From contig CAIWXX010000179.1 of assembly GCA_903916735.1 (NCBI GenBank), positions 1 through 45,091 on the forward strand: 45,091 nucleotides of DNA. Direction: 5' to 3'. A program made the translations under genes and the position numbers. The notes beneath the pieces were generated by a model. That model was not told where the DNA came from, made no database searches, and saw only the letters and a list, made by a program, of their open reading frames with translations. Position 1 is the stretch's first letter, and every line of letters begins with the position of its first letter. This DNA comes from an uncultured Acidobacteriota bacterium (lineage in GTDB: Bacteria; Acidobacteriota; CAIWXX01). Of the stretch, positions 7,154-16,427 are shown piece by piece.

Positions 7154-10000
7154 ATGACCGATTTCAAGCGTCCCGGTAGTCACCTTTCTTCGTGCCCGCC
7201 TGTCGAAAAATGGGATGATTGGGTCGAATACGATCCAGATGCGTGGCCGCGTCGAGTGGCTCGGCATTACCAGCTCATCCCGACGATCTGCTTCAACTGC
7301 GAATCGGCTTGCGGGCTCCTGGCTTACGTCGACAAGGAATCTGGGAAAATCATCAAATTCGAAGGCAATCCGATGCATCCGGCGAGTCGCGGCCGTGTCT
7401 GCGCCAAAGGCCCGGCTGTGATTAACCAGATTCATGATACCGACAGAGTCCTGTATCCCATGAAACGCGTGGGGCCGCGTGGTAGCGGCAAATGGGAGAG
7501 GGTTTCATGGAGCGAGGTGCTGGAAACTTTCGGATCACGCATCCGAAAAGCGATTCAGGAGGGGCGCGGGGAAGAGGTCATGTACCATGTCGGCCGACCC
7601 GGGTACGACTTCATCATGGAACGTACTCTCCAAGCCTGGGGTATCGACGGGCACAATTCCCACACGAACATCTGTTCATCATCGGCCCGCACCGGATACG
7701 TCCTCTGGCATCATGCCGACCGACCGTCGCCGGATCATGCCAACGCTCGATTCATCCTGCTTCTTTCGGCGCATCTTGAATCGGGGCATTATTTCAATCC
7801 GCATGCCCAGCGGATCATCGAGGGGAAGATGGCCGGCGCTCGCATCGCCGTCATGGACCCGCGACTATCGAACACGGCCAGCATGGCTGACGACTGGATG
7901 CCGACCTATCCTGGGACAGAAGCCGCCGTTCTTTTGGCGATGGCCAAAATCATTCTCGACGAAAAAAGATACGACGCGTCATTCATGAAGAGCTGGACGA
8001 ACTGGGAAGATCTGGACATCGATGGATTGACGGCGAGAGGCCAGACATTCGATGCATTCATCGAGGCGCTCAAGCGGCATTATGCGCATTACACGCCCGA
8101 GTTCGCGGAAAAGGAAAGCGGAGTCAAAGCCGAAGTGATCGTGAAAGTCGCGCGCGAGATCGCCGATGCAGGCAGCCGTTTCGCATCGCATCTGTGGCGC
8201 GGCACCGCATCGGGCAATCTCGGCGGCTGGCAATCAACCCGGGCCATCATGCTGCTGCACGTGCTCACAGGATCAGTCGGAACCAAAGGCGGACACAACT
8301 TGAATGCATGGAACAAGTTCGTCCCGCGACCCTATTCGGTTCCGCCTCCGCAAAAACGGTGGAACGAACTGCTCTACCCGCCCGAGTGGCCATTGTGCCA
8401 TCACGAAATGTCATTCCTGCTCCCCCACTTGATCAAGGAAGGGCGTGGAAGGCTTGAGGCTTATTTTTCGCGCGTCTTCAACCCGGTCTGGACATACCCC
8501 GATGGGTTCTCATGGATCGAAGTCCTGCGCGACGAAAAGCTGATCGGCCTGCATGCGGCGCTGACGCCCACCTGGAATGAAACCGCCTGGTACGCGGACT
8601 TTGTGCTCCCGATGGGACACAGCGCTGAACGCCATGACCTGATGAGCCAGGAAACACACGCCAGTAAATGGATTGGGTTCCGGCAGCCCGTCCTTCGGAC
8701 CTTTATGGAAAAACAAGGTAAGAAGGTTGAATACACATATGAAGCCAATCCGGGCGAGGTGTGGGAAGAGGATGAATTTTGGATCAATCTATCATGGGCC
8801 ATCGATCCGGATGGATCAATGGGGATTCGCAAATGGTTTGAGTCGCCGTATCGGCCGGGGCAAAAAGTGACTGTCGATGAATACTACGGTTGGATTTTCG
8901 AGAACTCGGTGCCGGGTTTGCCGGAAGCCGCCCATAAGGAAGGCATGACGCCTCTGGGATACATGCGGAAATACGGCGCTTTCGAAGTGACAACCGATGT
9001 TTACAAACTCAATGAAAAGCCCCTCGCAGAGAAGGATCTGGCGGGGACCAAGGTTGAAACGAACGGGGTTATCACCAAAGATGGGAAGCCTGTCGGCGTC
9101 ATGTCCGATGGGAAGGCAGTCGCCGGCTACAACACGCCGTCGCGGAAGTTGGAAATTTTTTCCAGGACGATGGTGGATTGGAAGTGGCCTGAGTTTGCGC
9201 TTCCGGAATACTACAGAAGCCATATCGATCGTGCCGCGCATGCGGTGTCGATCGGGAAACGTGCCGAGGAGTTCAACCCGACCTACATGCCGACCGTCGA
9301 TTGGCCGAAGGAGGCTCATGGCAATGTCTATACATTGCTTCCCATCTTCCGGCTGCCCACGCTCATTCACACGCGGTCCGGCAACGCGAAACTGTTGTAT
9401 GAGATAGCGCATAAAAATCCACTATGGGTGAACCCTGTCGATGCGGAGAAAATCGGCGAGGTTCGAACCGGCGATCTGCTGAAGGTTCACACCGAGATCG
9501 GGTTCTTCGTGTTGCACGCATGGGTGACGGAAGGACTGACACCGGGCGTTGTCGCCTGCTCGCACCACCTCGGTCGCTGGCGCATGAACAAAGGCGACCA
9601 GATTGAACGATTCACAAGCGCATGGGTTGATCTCAAGGAGATCGGCAAGGGGCAATGGAAGATGCGGCAGATCACCGGAGTTGAACCTTACGACAGTCCC
9701 GATTCGGACACAAAGCGCGTCTGGTGGAATGATGCAGGAGTGCACCAGAATATTACGTTTCCGGTCCATCCGGATCCGATTAGCGGCATGCATTGCTGGC
9801 ATCAGATCGTGCGTGTTGAAAAAGGCGGGCCGGATGATCGATACGGCGATATCTTCGTCGACACGAATCTTGCTCATGCCGTCTACCGGAAATGGAAAGC
9901 CCTCACGCGGCCGGCGCCGGGCCCGAACGGCTTGCGGCGGCCACTCTGGCTTCCACGAGTCGCACGGCCTGTGGAAGAGGCGTTTTACATCAAAAAGTAA
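7154..10000 (+). CDS. Molybdopterin bis-PGD oxidoreductase (PsrA/PhsA/SoeA-like), no Tat signal
   Basis: From ATG 7154 the protein has 948 residues. GGGAG lies eight bases upstream, between this ATG and another at 7139. An N-terminal [4Fe-4S] motif is C46/C49/C53/C83. The segment NICSSSARTG places C174 where the molybdenum-ligating residue of the DMSO-reductase superfamily lies, so a Cys-ligated enzyme is inferred. The middle and C-terminal parts show the family pattern, including a dinucleotide-binding end. There is no twin-arginine signal or hydrophobic leader, so the enzyme should stay in the cytoplasm, unlike PsrA and PhsA and like sulfite-oxidising SoeA. The Fe-S/NrfD fusion next to it is the natural electron partner. 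The substrate is unknown; sulfur compounds are a guess from the Hdr neighbours. Formate or other oxyanions are not excluded. Confidence 0.82.
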   Translation: MTDFKRPGSHLSSCPPVEKWDDWVEYDPDAWPRRVARHYQLIPTICFNCESACGLLAYVDKESGKIIKFEGNPMHPASRGRVCAKGPAVINQIHDTDRVLYPMKRVGPRGSGKWERVSWSEVLETFGSRIRKAIQEGRGEEVMYHVGRPGYDFIMERTLQAWGIDGHNSHTNICSSSARTGYVLWHHADRPSPDHANARFILLLSAHLESGHYFNPHAQRIIEGKMAGARIAVMDPRLSNTASMADDWMPTYPGTEAAVLLAMAKIILDEKRYDASFMKSWTNWEDLDIDGLTARGQTFDAFIEALKRHYAHYTPEFAEKESGVKAEVIVKVAREIADAGSRFASHLWRGTASGNLGGWQSTRAIMLLHVLTGSVGTKGGHNLNAWNKFVPRPYSVPPPQKRWNELLYPPEWPLCHHEMSFLLPHLIKEGRGRLEAYFSRVFNPVWTYPDGFSWIEVLRDEKLIGLHAALTPTWNETAWYADFVLPMGHSAERHDLMSQETHASKWIGFRQPVLRTFMEKQGKKVEYTYEANPGEVWEEDEFWINLSWAIDPDGSMGIRKWFESPYRPGQKVTVDEYYGWIFENSVPGLPEAAHKEGMTPLGYMRKYGAFEVTTDVYKLNEKPLAEKDLAGTKVETNGVITKDGKPVGVMSDGKAVAGYNTPSRKLEIFSRTMVDWKWPEFALPEYYRSHIDRAAHAVSIGKRAEEFNPTYMPTVDWPKEAHGNVYTLLPIFRLPTLIHTRSGNAKLLYEIAHKNPLWVNPVDAEKIGEVRTGDLLKVHTEIGFFVLHAWVTEGLTPGVVACSHHLGRWRMNKGDQIERFTSAWVDLKEIGKGQWKMRQITGVEPYDSPDSDTKRVWWNDAGVHQNITFPVHPDPISGMHCWHQIVRVEKGGPDDRYGDIFVDTNLAHAVYRKWKALTRPAPGPNGLRRPLWLPRVARPVEEAFYIKK

Positions 10001-10088
10001 AGGCCGCTCGAAAACGGTTCACATAAAACAAAAACCAAAAGCCGCCTCGGCTGGAGGCAATCATGAAACAATCAACGAAGGAGAAGGC

Positions 10089-10523
10089 ATGAGCAAGAAA
10101 TTCTGGGTCGGGGTCATCCTGGTTTTCATTGCGTGGAATGTACTCAACATCGTCATCCACGGCATTCTTCTCACTCGCGCATACGAGTCCGACGCCATGA
10201 TGAAAGTCTTTCGCCCTGACATGCAGAGCAAGATGTGGATCTTCTATATCGTGGCGGCCGTGTGTTCATTTTTCCTGACCCTCATCTTCTCAAAATGGTA
10301 CAAGGGCAGGGGTCTTGTGGAAGGCGTGCAGTTCGGGGTCTATAGCGGCTTCCTCATGGCGACGCCGATGGCCTACAGCTCGTATGCCATGTATCCAATT
10401 CCATCTTCAGTTGTTTTTCAGTGGTTTGTCTATGGGATGATCCATTACCTGATAATCGGCGTTATCCTTGGGTTGATATTCGGGAAGAAAGAGATTCAAG
10501 CGGCTGCTCCCCCCGCTGCATGA
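10089..10523 (+). CDS. Four-helix integral membrane protein, last gene of the redox operon
   Basis: A 144-residue protein starts at ATG 10089 after AAGGAGAAGGC. It has about four membrane helices: residues 5-27, about 55-72, about 80-100 and about 110-133. A polar loop (MMKVFRPDMQSKMW) lies between the first two. It resembles small uncharacterised membrane proteins of the DUF1761-like sort, but I am not sure of the family. It lies 88 bases after the Mo subunit on the same strand with no terminator seen between, so it may be an assembly or anchoring factor for the complex. The function is not known. A longer open frame from 9603 is only the overlap with the Mo gene. Confidence 0.7.
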   Translation: MSKKFWVGVILVFIAWNVLNIVIHGILLTRAYESDAMMKVFRPDMQSKMWIFYIVAAVCSFFLTLIFSKWYKGRGLVEGVQFGVYSGFLMATPMAYSSYAMYPIPSSVVFQWFVYGMIHYLIIGVILGLIFGKKEIQAAAPPAA

Positions 10524-10537
10524 AAAAAGACCGGAGT

Positions 10538-10571
10538 GCCGCTGGCCGGAAAAGTGATGCGGGGCAGCGGC
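10538..10571. terminator. Possible stem-loop between convergent genes
   Basis: GCCGCTG (10538-10544) and CAGCGGC (10565-10571) form a perfect seven-pair stem with a 20-base loop, in the 56 bases between the converging redox operon and the FG-GAP gene. There is no T-run on either side, so an intrinsic terminator is only tentative. Confidence 0.3.
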
Positions 10572-10579
10572 GCATCCAA

Positions 10580-11581
10580 CTATCGGTCGCAGATCGGGTA
10601 GACTTCGCCGAAGTAGGGATTGCCGGTCCAGGCTTCATTAGCGAGGAAGCGGCTGCCATCTGAGCGCCGTCCCACAACGCCGCGATCGTTAACAACAATG
10701 GCGTCGGCTTTTCGATCGCCCGTCACATCCTCGAAATATATCCCAATCTCCCCAAAGTAAGGATTGTCCGTCCACGTCTCATTCGGCAGAAACCTGTGAC
10801 CGTCCGATCGGCGCACGGTTATTCCTCCCGTGTTGACGACAATTGCATCGGATCGTCCATCGCCAGTGACGTCGGCAATGAAACTGCCGATATTGCCGAA
10901 GTATGGGTTGGATGTCCAGAGCTCATTCGGGAGGAATCGATGGCCATCTGATCGGCGGACAGTGATGCCTCCTGAGTTCACCACGATCGCATCGGCCCGC
11001 CCGTCACCGGTCACATCGGCGAAACAGTTTTCAATGGCTCCATAATATGGATTCTCGGTCCACAGTTCATTCGGAAGGAACTTGTTGCCATCGGATCGAC
11101 GTACGGTGATCCCGCCGTTGTTCACAACAATCGCATCCGCTCGTCCATCGCCGGTGACATCCGCGAAGTAGGTCCCGATTGATCCATAGTAAGGATTCGT
11201 TGTCCAGATTTCATTCCGCAAAAATTCGCTGCCATTGGATCTTCGCACTGTCACTCCGCCGGGATTAACCGCAATCGCATCAGCCCTCCCGTCTCCCGTC
11301 ACATCCGCGAAAAGGGTTCCGATGTCGCCGTAGAAGGTGTTCCCAGTCCATCGCGCATTCTCCATAAATCTGGCGCCATCTGATCGCCGCACCGTGATTC
11401 CGCCGAAGTTCACGACGATCGCATCGGCCCGCCCGTCACCTGTCACATCGGCAAACTGAGTCCCCTTAGGCCCGGGGTTGCAATCCGGCGAGATTGCGGC
11501 TCGACCTGGGGAGACAATGTTTGTTGACCAGAGCAATGCGAATCCGATCAAGCACAACATTAAAAAGTTATTCAATCGCAT
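10580..11581 (-). CDS. Secreted FG-GAP/VCBS repeat protein, six 48-residue units
   Basis: The 333-residue protein has a signal peptide (about residues 1-29). It then has six consecutive units of exactly 48 residues starting at 43, 91, 139, 187, 235 and 283. Each opens with a version of FADVTGDGRADAIVVN, and the D-x-x-GDG-x-x-D core is a calcium-binding loop of FG-GAP beta-propellers. Each also holds GGITVRRSDG and a W-T-x-NP-Y segment. Six to seven such blades would close a propeller. At the DNA level the units form a 144-base tandem repeat. It is encoded convergently to the redox operon. Likely an exported binding or adhesion protein; no enzyme motif is seen. Confidence 0.75.
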   Translation of the reverse strand: MRLNNFLMLCLIGFALLWSTNIVSPGRAAISPDCNPGPKGTQFADVTGDGRADAIVVNFGGITVRRSDGARFMENARWTGNTFYGDIGTLFADVTGDGRADAIAVNPGGVTVRRSNGSEFLRNEIWTTNPYYGSIGTYFADVTGDGRADAIVVNNGGITVRRSDGNKFLPNELWTENPYYGAIENCFADVTGDGRADAIVVNSGGITVRRSDGHRFLPNELWTSNPYFGNIGSFIADVTGDGRSDAIVVNTGGITVRRSDGHRFLPNETWTDNPYFGEIGIYFEDVTGDRKADAIVVNDRGVVGRRSDGSRFLANEAWTGNPYFGEVYPICDR

Positions 11582-11707
11582 GGTGTAAGGCTAAGACATC
11601 TTCCATCGACTAGCAAGGTGAAATTTTCATGACGGCATCGCCTCCCAGCATGCCTGCAAACAACGATCGGCATGCAAATCCCAGCCTTTCAATATAAGGC
11701 CTCATCC

Positions 11708-11737
11708 TTGACAAAAAGTGCCTGCGAGCGCTATAAG
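11708..11737 (+). promoter_or_regulatory. Strong promoter of the S9 peptidase, apparently giving a leaderless mRNA
   Basis: TTGACA (11708-11713) and TATAAG (11732-11737) are separated by 18 bases. The first in-frame ATG is at 11745, only eight bases beyond the -10 box, so the transcript should begin at or next to the start codon. A dyad GCATGCC/GGCATGC lies upstream at 11648-11675 and could be an operator. Confidence 0.5.
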
Positions 11738-11744
11738 CCTGTTC

Positions 11745-13796
11745 ATGCTTATTCAAAGACCGACAATCAATAGACAGGTTTGTTTCTTTTTCGCGGCCGT
11801 CATCATCGCTCTTTGCTGCCAGCCGGCAATCGCCCAATCAGTCAAAAGGCCGATCACTCTGGACGACCTTTCCAGGATTCGGACTGTCGGCGATCCGCAA
11901 CGGTCGCCCGATGGAAAGTGGGTTGCCTATACTGTCACATCTACCGACACTGAGGAGGACAAGGATAACAGCGACATCTGGATGACGAGCTGGGATGGAG
12001 CACAGCATGTCCGGATGACATCCAGTCGGGAGGATGAAAGTTGCCCTCGCTGGAGCCCTGACGGCCGCTATCTGGCCTTTATCGCCTCCCGCGGGACCGA
12101 GGAGGAAAAGAAGCTTGGCGATCAAGTATGGCTTCTTGATCGGGCCGGCGGCGAAGCGCAGAAGCTTACTGAGATCAAAGGAGGCGTCGCCGAATATGCG
12201 TGGTCGCCCGATAGCAAACGTCTGGTGATCGTCGCCGGCGATCGCGACCCCGCTGATGATCCCGAGAAGATGGAAGGATGGAAGCGTAAGACGGAGCCGC
12301 CGATCGTCATCGATCGGTATTATTTCAAGCAGGATCGAGACGGCTATCTCAAGCGACTCTATTCGCACCTCTGGTTGTTCGACGTTGGAGCTCATAAGAC
12401 CGATGCGCTCACGTTTGGGATGTTCGATGACAAATCTCCCTCCTGGTCGCCTGATGGCCGGGAAATCGCATTCGTCAGCAAGCGAGGGCCCGACCCGGAC
12501 CGCACCGAAAACACCGATATTTACATCATCGAAGCCAAGCCTGGAGCCGAGCCACGGCAGCTGACGACCTTTCCCGGCTCTGATAGCGGCCACCCGGCAT
12601 GGAGCCCGGATGGGAAATGGATCGCCTATCTGCAGGGCGATGAGCCTCGATTCACCGCCTACAGCATAGATAAACTGGCTCTCATTCCTGCCGGCGGCGG
12701 CGCACCCAAAGTCCTGACGGAAGCGCTCGACCGCGATATCTCTGAACCAATCCTCTGGGCAGCGGATGGCAAAAGCCTGCTCTTTCTTGTCGCGGATGAT
12801 CGCGCCGTTTATGTAGGCCGAACGCCGGTTGTGGGAGGTCACGTGGAAAAGCTGACAACCGGCCGTCGCACAGTGTCGGAAATTTCGCTCGGTCACGATG
12901 GTGCCGTGACTCTACTCACCGGCACCCCCACGGAGATCGAGGAAGTCCACGCACTCGAAGGCAATCGACTGCGGCGGCTCACGCATCAGAACGATGACCT
13001 CTTCACTGAGCTGCAACTTGGAATCACAGAAGATTTCACGTCGAAGAGCGCCGACGGCACAATCATCAACGGGCTGATGGTCAAGCCGGCTTCGTTCACG
13101 CCGGGCAAACTCTATCCGACGTTGCTCGATATCCATGGCGGGCCGTACGGCCAGGACGACGACAGCTTCAGTTTCGACCGCGAGTTCTTTGCTGCGAACG
13201 GCTACGTGGTGCTGGCAATGAACTATCGCGGGAGCTCCGGCCGCGGAAGTGCTTTCGGAAAAGCCATCTATGCCGATTGGGGGCACAAAGAAGTGAAGGA
13301 TCTTCTCGGAGCGGTCGATCAAGCAGTGGCTGTCGGGGTCGCGGATCCCGAGCGGCTGGGCATTGGCGGGTGGAGCTACGGCGGGATTCTCACCGACTAC
13401 ACAATCGCCTCCGACACTCGGTTCAAAGTCGCTTTCAGCGGAGCCGGTAGCGCTCTGCAGCTATCCATGTACGGCAGCGATGAATATATCAATCAATACG
13501 AACGGGAAATCGGACTTCCATGGAAGGCGATGGATCTCTGGATCAAGGTTTCATACCCATTTTTCCATGCCGACAACATCAAGACGCCGACTCTGTTCAT
13601 GGGAGGCGACAAAGACTTCAACGTCCCGATCATTGGCGGCGAGCAGATGTATCAGGCACTGAAGAGTCTAGGCATCGAGACACAACTCGTGATCTACCCA
13701 GGTCAATGCCACATCCTGACGATTCCGAGTTACATCCGGGACCGACTTGAACGATCTCACGCCTGGTATGACAAGCATCTGAAAGGGACACATTAA
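11745..13796 (+). CDS. Secreted S9 (prolyl oligopeptidase/acylaminoacyl-peptidase type) serine peptidase
   Basis: The 683-residue protein has a signal peptide ending near AIAQ, an N-terminal beta-propeller and a C-terminal alpha/beta-hydrolase domain. The propeller is built from WSPDG-type repeats (five or so between residues 45 and 310). In the catalytic domain S544 (GWSYGG), D622 (GGDKD; D624 possible) and H656 (GQCHIL) form the predicted triad. The family removes short N- or C-terminal peptides or acyl-amino acids; here it would act in the periplasm. The frame is open from GTG 11718, but a -10 box overlaps that region and ATG 11745 starts the signal peptide. It stands alone between convergent neighbours. 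Confidence 0.88.
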   Translation: MLIQRPTINRQVCFFFAAVIIALCCQPAIAQSVKRPITLDDLSRIRTVGDPQRSPDGKWVAYTVTSTDTEEDKDNSDIWMTSWDGAQHVRMTSSREDESCPRWSPDGRYLAFIASRGTEEEKKLGDQVWLLDRAGGEAQKLTEIKGGVAEYAWSPDSKRLVIVAGDRDPADDPEKMEGWKRKTEPPIVIDRYYFKQDRDGYLKRLYSHLWLFDVGAHKTDALTFGMFDDKSPSWSPDGREIAFVSKRGPDPDRTENTDIYIIEAKPGAEPRQLTTFPGSDSGHPAWSPDGKWIAYLQGDEPRFTAYSIDKLALIPAGGGAPKVLTEALDRDISEPILWAADGKSLLFLVADDRAVYVGRTPVVGGHVEKLTTGRRTVSEISLGHDGAVTLLTGTPTEIEEVHALEGNRLRRLTHQNDDLFTELQLGITEDFTSKSADGTIINGLMVKPASFTPGKLYPTLLDIHGGPYGQDDDSFSFDREFFAANGYVVLAMNYRGSSGRGSAFGKAIYADWGHKEVKDLLGAVDQAVAVGVADPERLGIGGWSYGGILTDYTIASDTRFKVAFSGAGSALQLSMYGSDEYINQYEREIGLPWKAMDLWIKVSYPFFHADNIKTPTLFMGGDKDFNVPIIGGEQMYQALKSLGIETQLVIYPGQCHILTIPSYIRDRLERSHAWYDKHLKGTH

Positions 13797-13835
13797 TTTC
13801 CTGCGCCACAGACCCGATCCGACTCCGGTTGAATG

Positions 13836-14120
13836 TCATTCATATCTCAGTGACTGCACCGGATTGGCGGTCGCCGCTTTATGGACTCGCATGCCGATCG
13901 TGATGATGGCGATAATGGAGAGAGTGATTTGTCCGGCCAGGAGCACCCGCATCGTCATGCTGAACGCGCTTGTTTTGTACAATCCACTCAACAAGCTGAT
14001 CGGCTGCGGGGCACACTGATGACCAAGGCCGGATACAGTCTCCGGCGCTGATGCCTGTGAGGATCAGAACGGCCGCAAGAAAAGAATAGGATATTCCCAT
14101 CGTTGGGGCAGAGTCCCTGA
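13836..14120 (-). pseudogene. C-terminal remnant of a MacB/FtsX-type ABC transporter permease
   Basis: On the minus strand one frame reads ISYSFLAAVLILTGISAG (from about 14097 down), then loses the frame in the following region. A second frame continues with YKTSAFSMTMRVLLAGQITL, a hydrophobic helix, and ends HKAATANPVQSLRYE-stop at 13836. This is the typical end of FtsX-domain permeases, which finish with a helix and an A-x-NPV-x-SLRYE tail. The rest of the gene is absent because typA begins directly upstream, and the two pieces are out of frame. It is a decayed fragment. Confidence 0.65.
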
Positions 14121-14137
14121 AGGGATACGGTTCCTCT

Positions 14138-15949
14138 TTAGGCCCTGATTCTCGGCCTCTGGTTGGCGACCAAAACTTTTTTGCGCATGCGGATCGCCGC
14201 CGGCGTGGCTTCCACGAGCTCATCTTCCCGGATGAATTCCAGAGCCTGTTCCAGCGACAGTTCCCGGAAAGGGACCAGTCGAATCGCCTCGTCGGCCGTC
14301 GAAGCACGCATGTTTGTCAGTTTTTTCTCTTTGACGGCATTGACGTCCAGGTCGGCGTCCCGTGAGTTTTCTCCGATGATCATCCCTTCATAGACTTCAG
14401 TACCCGGTCGCACGAACAGTTCGCCGCGTTCCTGCAGATTGTACAACGCGTAGCTGGTGGCTCGACCAAGGCGATCTGCCACAAGCGCCCCCGTCAGCCG
14501 TTGTGGAATCGGGCCCTGCCAGTCATCCCAACAGTGAAAAAATGTGTTCACAAGTCCTGTGCCTTTGGTGTCCGTCAGGAACTCGCTGCGGAAACCGATC
14601 AGGCCTCGAGTCGAAACCCTAAACTCCATCCTGACCCGCCCGGCGCCATGATTGATCATTTTGATCATTTGTCCGCGGCGACGGCCGAGTGCTTCCGACA
14701 CGACTCCGATGAACGTATCAGGACAGTCTATCGTGGCAATCTCGATCGGCTCCAGCCGGCGGCTTCCTTCATCACGCGTAATCACCTCCGGACGCGACAC
14801 CTGCAGCTCATACCCTTCTCTTCGCATCATTTCAACGAGAATGGCCATTTGAAGTTCGCCTCGCCCGGAAACCGTGAACGCGTCGGGCATGCTGGTCGGT
14901 TCAATACGGATCGCCACATTGGCAAGTGATTCCTTTTCAAGCCGCTCTCTCAGCTTGCTCGATGTGACATACCGGCCTTCGAGACCCGCAAACGGGGATG
15001 TATTGACGCTGAAGATCATCGAGATTGTCGGTTCATCGATTATGATGGCGGCGAGCGGTTGCGGGTTTTCAGCCGAACACACGGTTTCACCAATCGAGAT
15101 ATTTTCGATGCCGGCAAGCGCAACAATCTCGCCGGCCTCGGCATCGCCAATGCTCGTCCGCTTCAAACCCTCGAATGCATACATCTGCGTGATCTTTGTT
15201 TTTTCGACGCTGCCATCAAGTTTGCAGATCGATACGAAGTCGCCGATCGCGAGCCGGCCGGAGGAAATGCGGCCGACCGCGAGCCGGCCGACGTAGTCGT
15301 TATAGTCGATATTGGCGACGAGCATCTGCAGGAATCCGCCATCCGATGTTGCGGGAGGCGGGATCGTGTGGAGGATTTCATCGAAGAGCGGACGCAGATC
15401 CTGACTGCCGTCGCCGAGCGTTCGATGGGCAACCCCATCCCGCGATATCGCGTAAATCACCGGAAAACTGGCCTGTTCGTCAGTGGCATCCAGATCGATA
15501 AAAAGGTCAAAAATCTCGTTAACCACCTCCACCGGTCGTGCATCCGAGCGATCAATCTTGTTGACGACGACGATGGCCGGCAGCTTTTGTGCGAGCGCGT
15601 TGGAGAGGACGTAGCGGGTCTGCGGGAGCGGCCCTTCGCTCGCGTCGACAAGCAGTACGACGCCGTCAACCATGGTCAGAACCCGCTGGACCTCACCTCC
15701 GAAATCAGCATGCCCCGGCGTGTCGACGATGTTGATTTTGACGTTGTGATATCTGACCGATGCATTCTTCGCCATGATGGTGATACCACGTTCGCGTTCC
15801 AGATCGAGTGTATCCATCATTCGTTCAACGACGGCTTCATTGGCTCGAAAGAGACCGGACTGCTTGAGCATGGCATCGACGAGTGTCGTCTTGCCATGAT
15901 CGACGTGGGCAATAATGGCGATATTTCTAATGTCTGTTCGTGTGGCCAC
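14138..15949 (-). CDS. typA: Translational GTPase TypA/BipA
   Basis: The 603-residue protein has the translational GTPase signatures: P-loop AHVDHGKT (residues 14-21), ERGITI switch, DTPGHADF and NKID. EF-G-like domains III and V and the TypA-specific C-terminal domain follow, and the full length matches the family. It binds ribosomes and supports growth under stress or cold. I chose GTG 15949, with GGAGG four bases upstream, because it yields the usual short N-terminus before [11 protein letters not shown]. An in-frame ATG at 15985 would add 12 atypical residues. It is transcribed alone on the minus strand. Confidence 0.93.
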   Translation of the reverse strand: MATRTDIRNIAIIAHVDHGKTTLVDAMLKQSGLFRANEAVVERMMDTLDLERERGITIMAKNASVRYHNVKINIVDTPGHADFGGEVQRVLTMVDGVVLLVDASEGPLPQTRYVLSNALAQKLPAIVVVNKIDRSDARPVEVVNEIFDLFIDLDATDEQASFPVIYAISRDGVAHRTLGDGSQDLRPLFDEILHTIPPPATSDGGFLQMLVANIDYNDYVGRLAVGRISSGRLAIGDFVSICKLDGSVEKTKITQMYAFEGLKRTSIGDAEAGEIVALAGIENISIGETVCSAENPQPLAAIIIDEPTISMIFSVNTSPFAGLEGRYVTSSKLRERLEKESLANVAIRIEPTSMPDAFTVSGRGELQMAILVEMMRREGYELQVSRPEVITRDEGSRRLEPIEIATIDCPDTFIGVVSEALGRRRGQMIKMINHGAGRVRMEFRVSTRGLIGFRSEFLTDTKGTGLVNTFFHCWDDWQGPIPQRLTGALVADRLGRATSYALYNLQERGELFVRPGTEVYEGMIIGENSRDADLDVNAVKEKKLTNMRASTADEAIRLVPFRELSLEQALEFIREDELVEATPAAIRMRKKVLVANQRPRIRA

Positions 15950-16427
15950 ATTTCCTCCGGAAAAAACACCCCAATCGCTCATCATATCAGATTCATGGGA
16001 AGAGAGCTTGAACGTCCCCTATCCGCGAGTAAGCGCACGCCTATTGCGACAAAATGGCTTCGGAGCCTCTGCGGCACGGCCCTCGCGAGGATGCCGAGCC
16101 GTCATGCCGGGTCTATCGAGACTATCTGATGGCTTGCCGCCATTCCTTAACCGCGGATTTCGGAACGCGACATCTGTGGCCACGGACATATCCACGTTGG
16201 ACCGGTGCTCGATCGGGAAATAATGAAACTGGTGAAGTTGAAGTAAGAAAGTTAAGCAGCTACCTTCTCACGCAGCGATTGACGACTTAATGCGCCCCGG
16301 ACACATCTGCGCACAATCCAACAGGGGCGGCTGACGAACCGCCCCTGCGAAGGCGTTGAGTCAAATCAGCGAAGGCTTTGACCTACCGCCTGTCATGACA
16401 ACCGCGCGGGCGATCACCGGCAATTTT
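15950..16427. other. Intergenic stretch with one strong hairpin and a short direct repeat
   Basis: No credible gene is seen in these 478 bases. CAGGGGCGG (16322-16330) and CCGCCCCTG (16339-16347) form a perfect nine-pair stem with an eight-base loop. It could terminate transcription or stabilise mRNA, though no T-run follows. Just after it, GCGAAGGC-x-TTGA occurs twice (near 16347 and 16369). The remaining sequence shows nothing I can name. Confidence 0.5.

Noticed and set aside
10580-11581. Possible CRISPR array (regular 144-base spacing)
   Set aside because: The repeats are coding units of the FG-GAP protein, with no short repeat-spacer pattern and no cas genes.
15059-16129. A 356-codon plus-strand open frame across typA
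   Set aside because: It lies antisense to a clear typA gene, has no recognisable family, and long antisense frames are common in GC-rich codon-biased genes.
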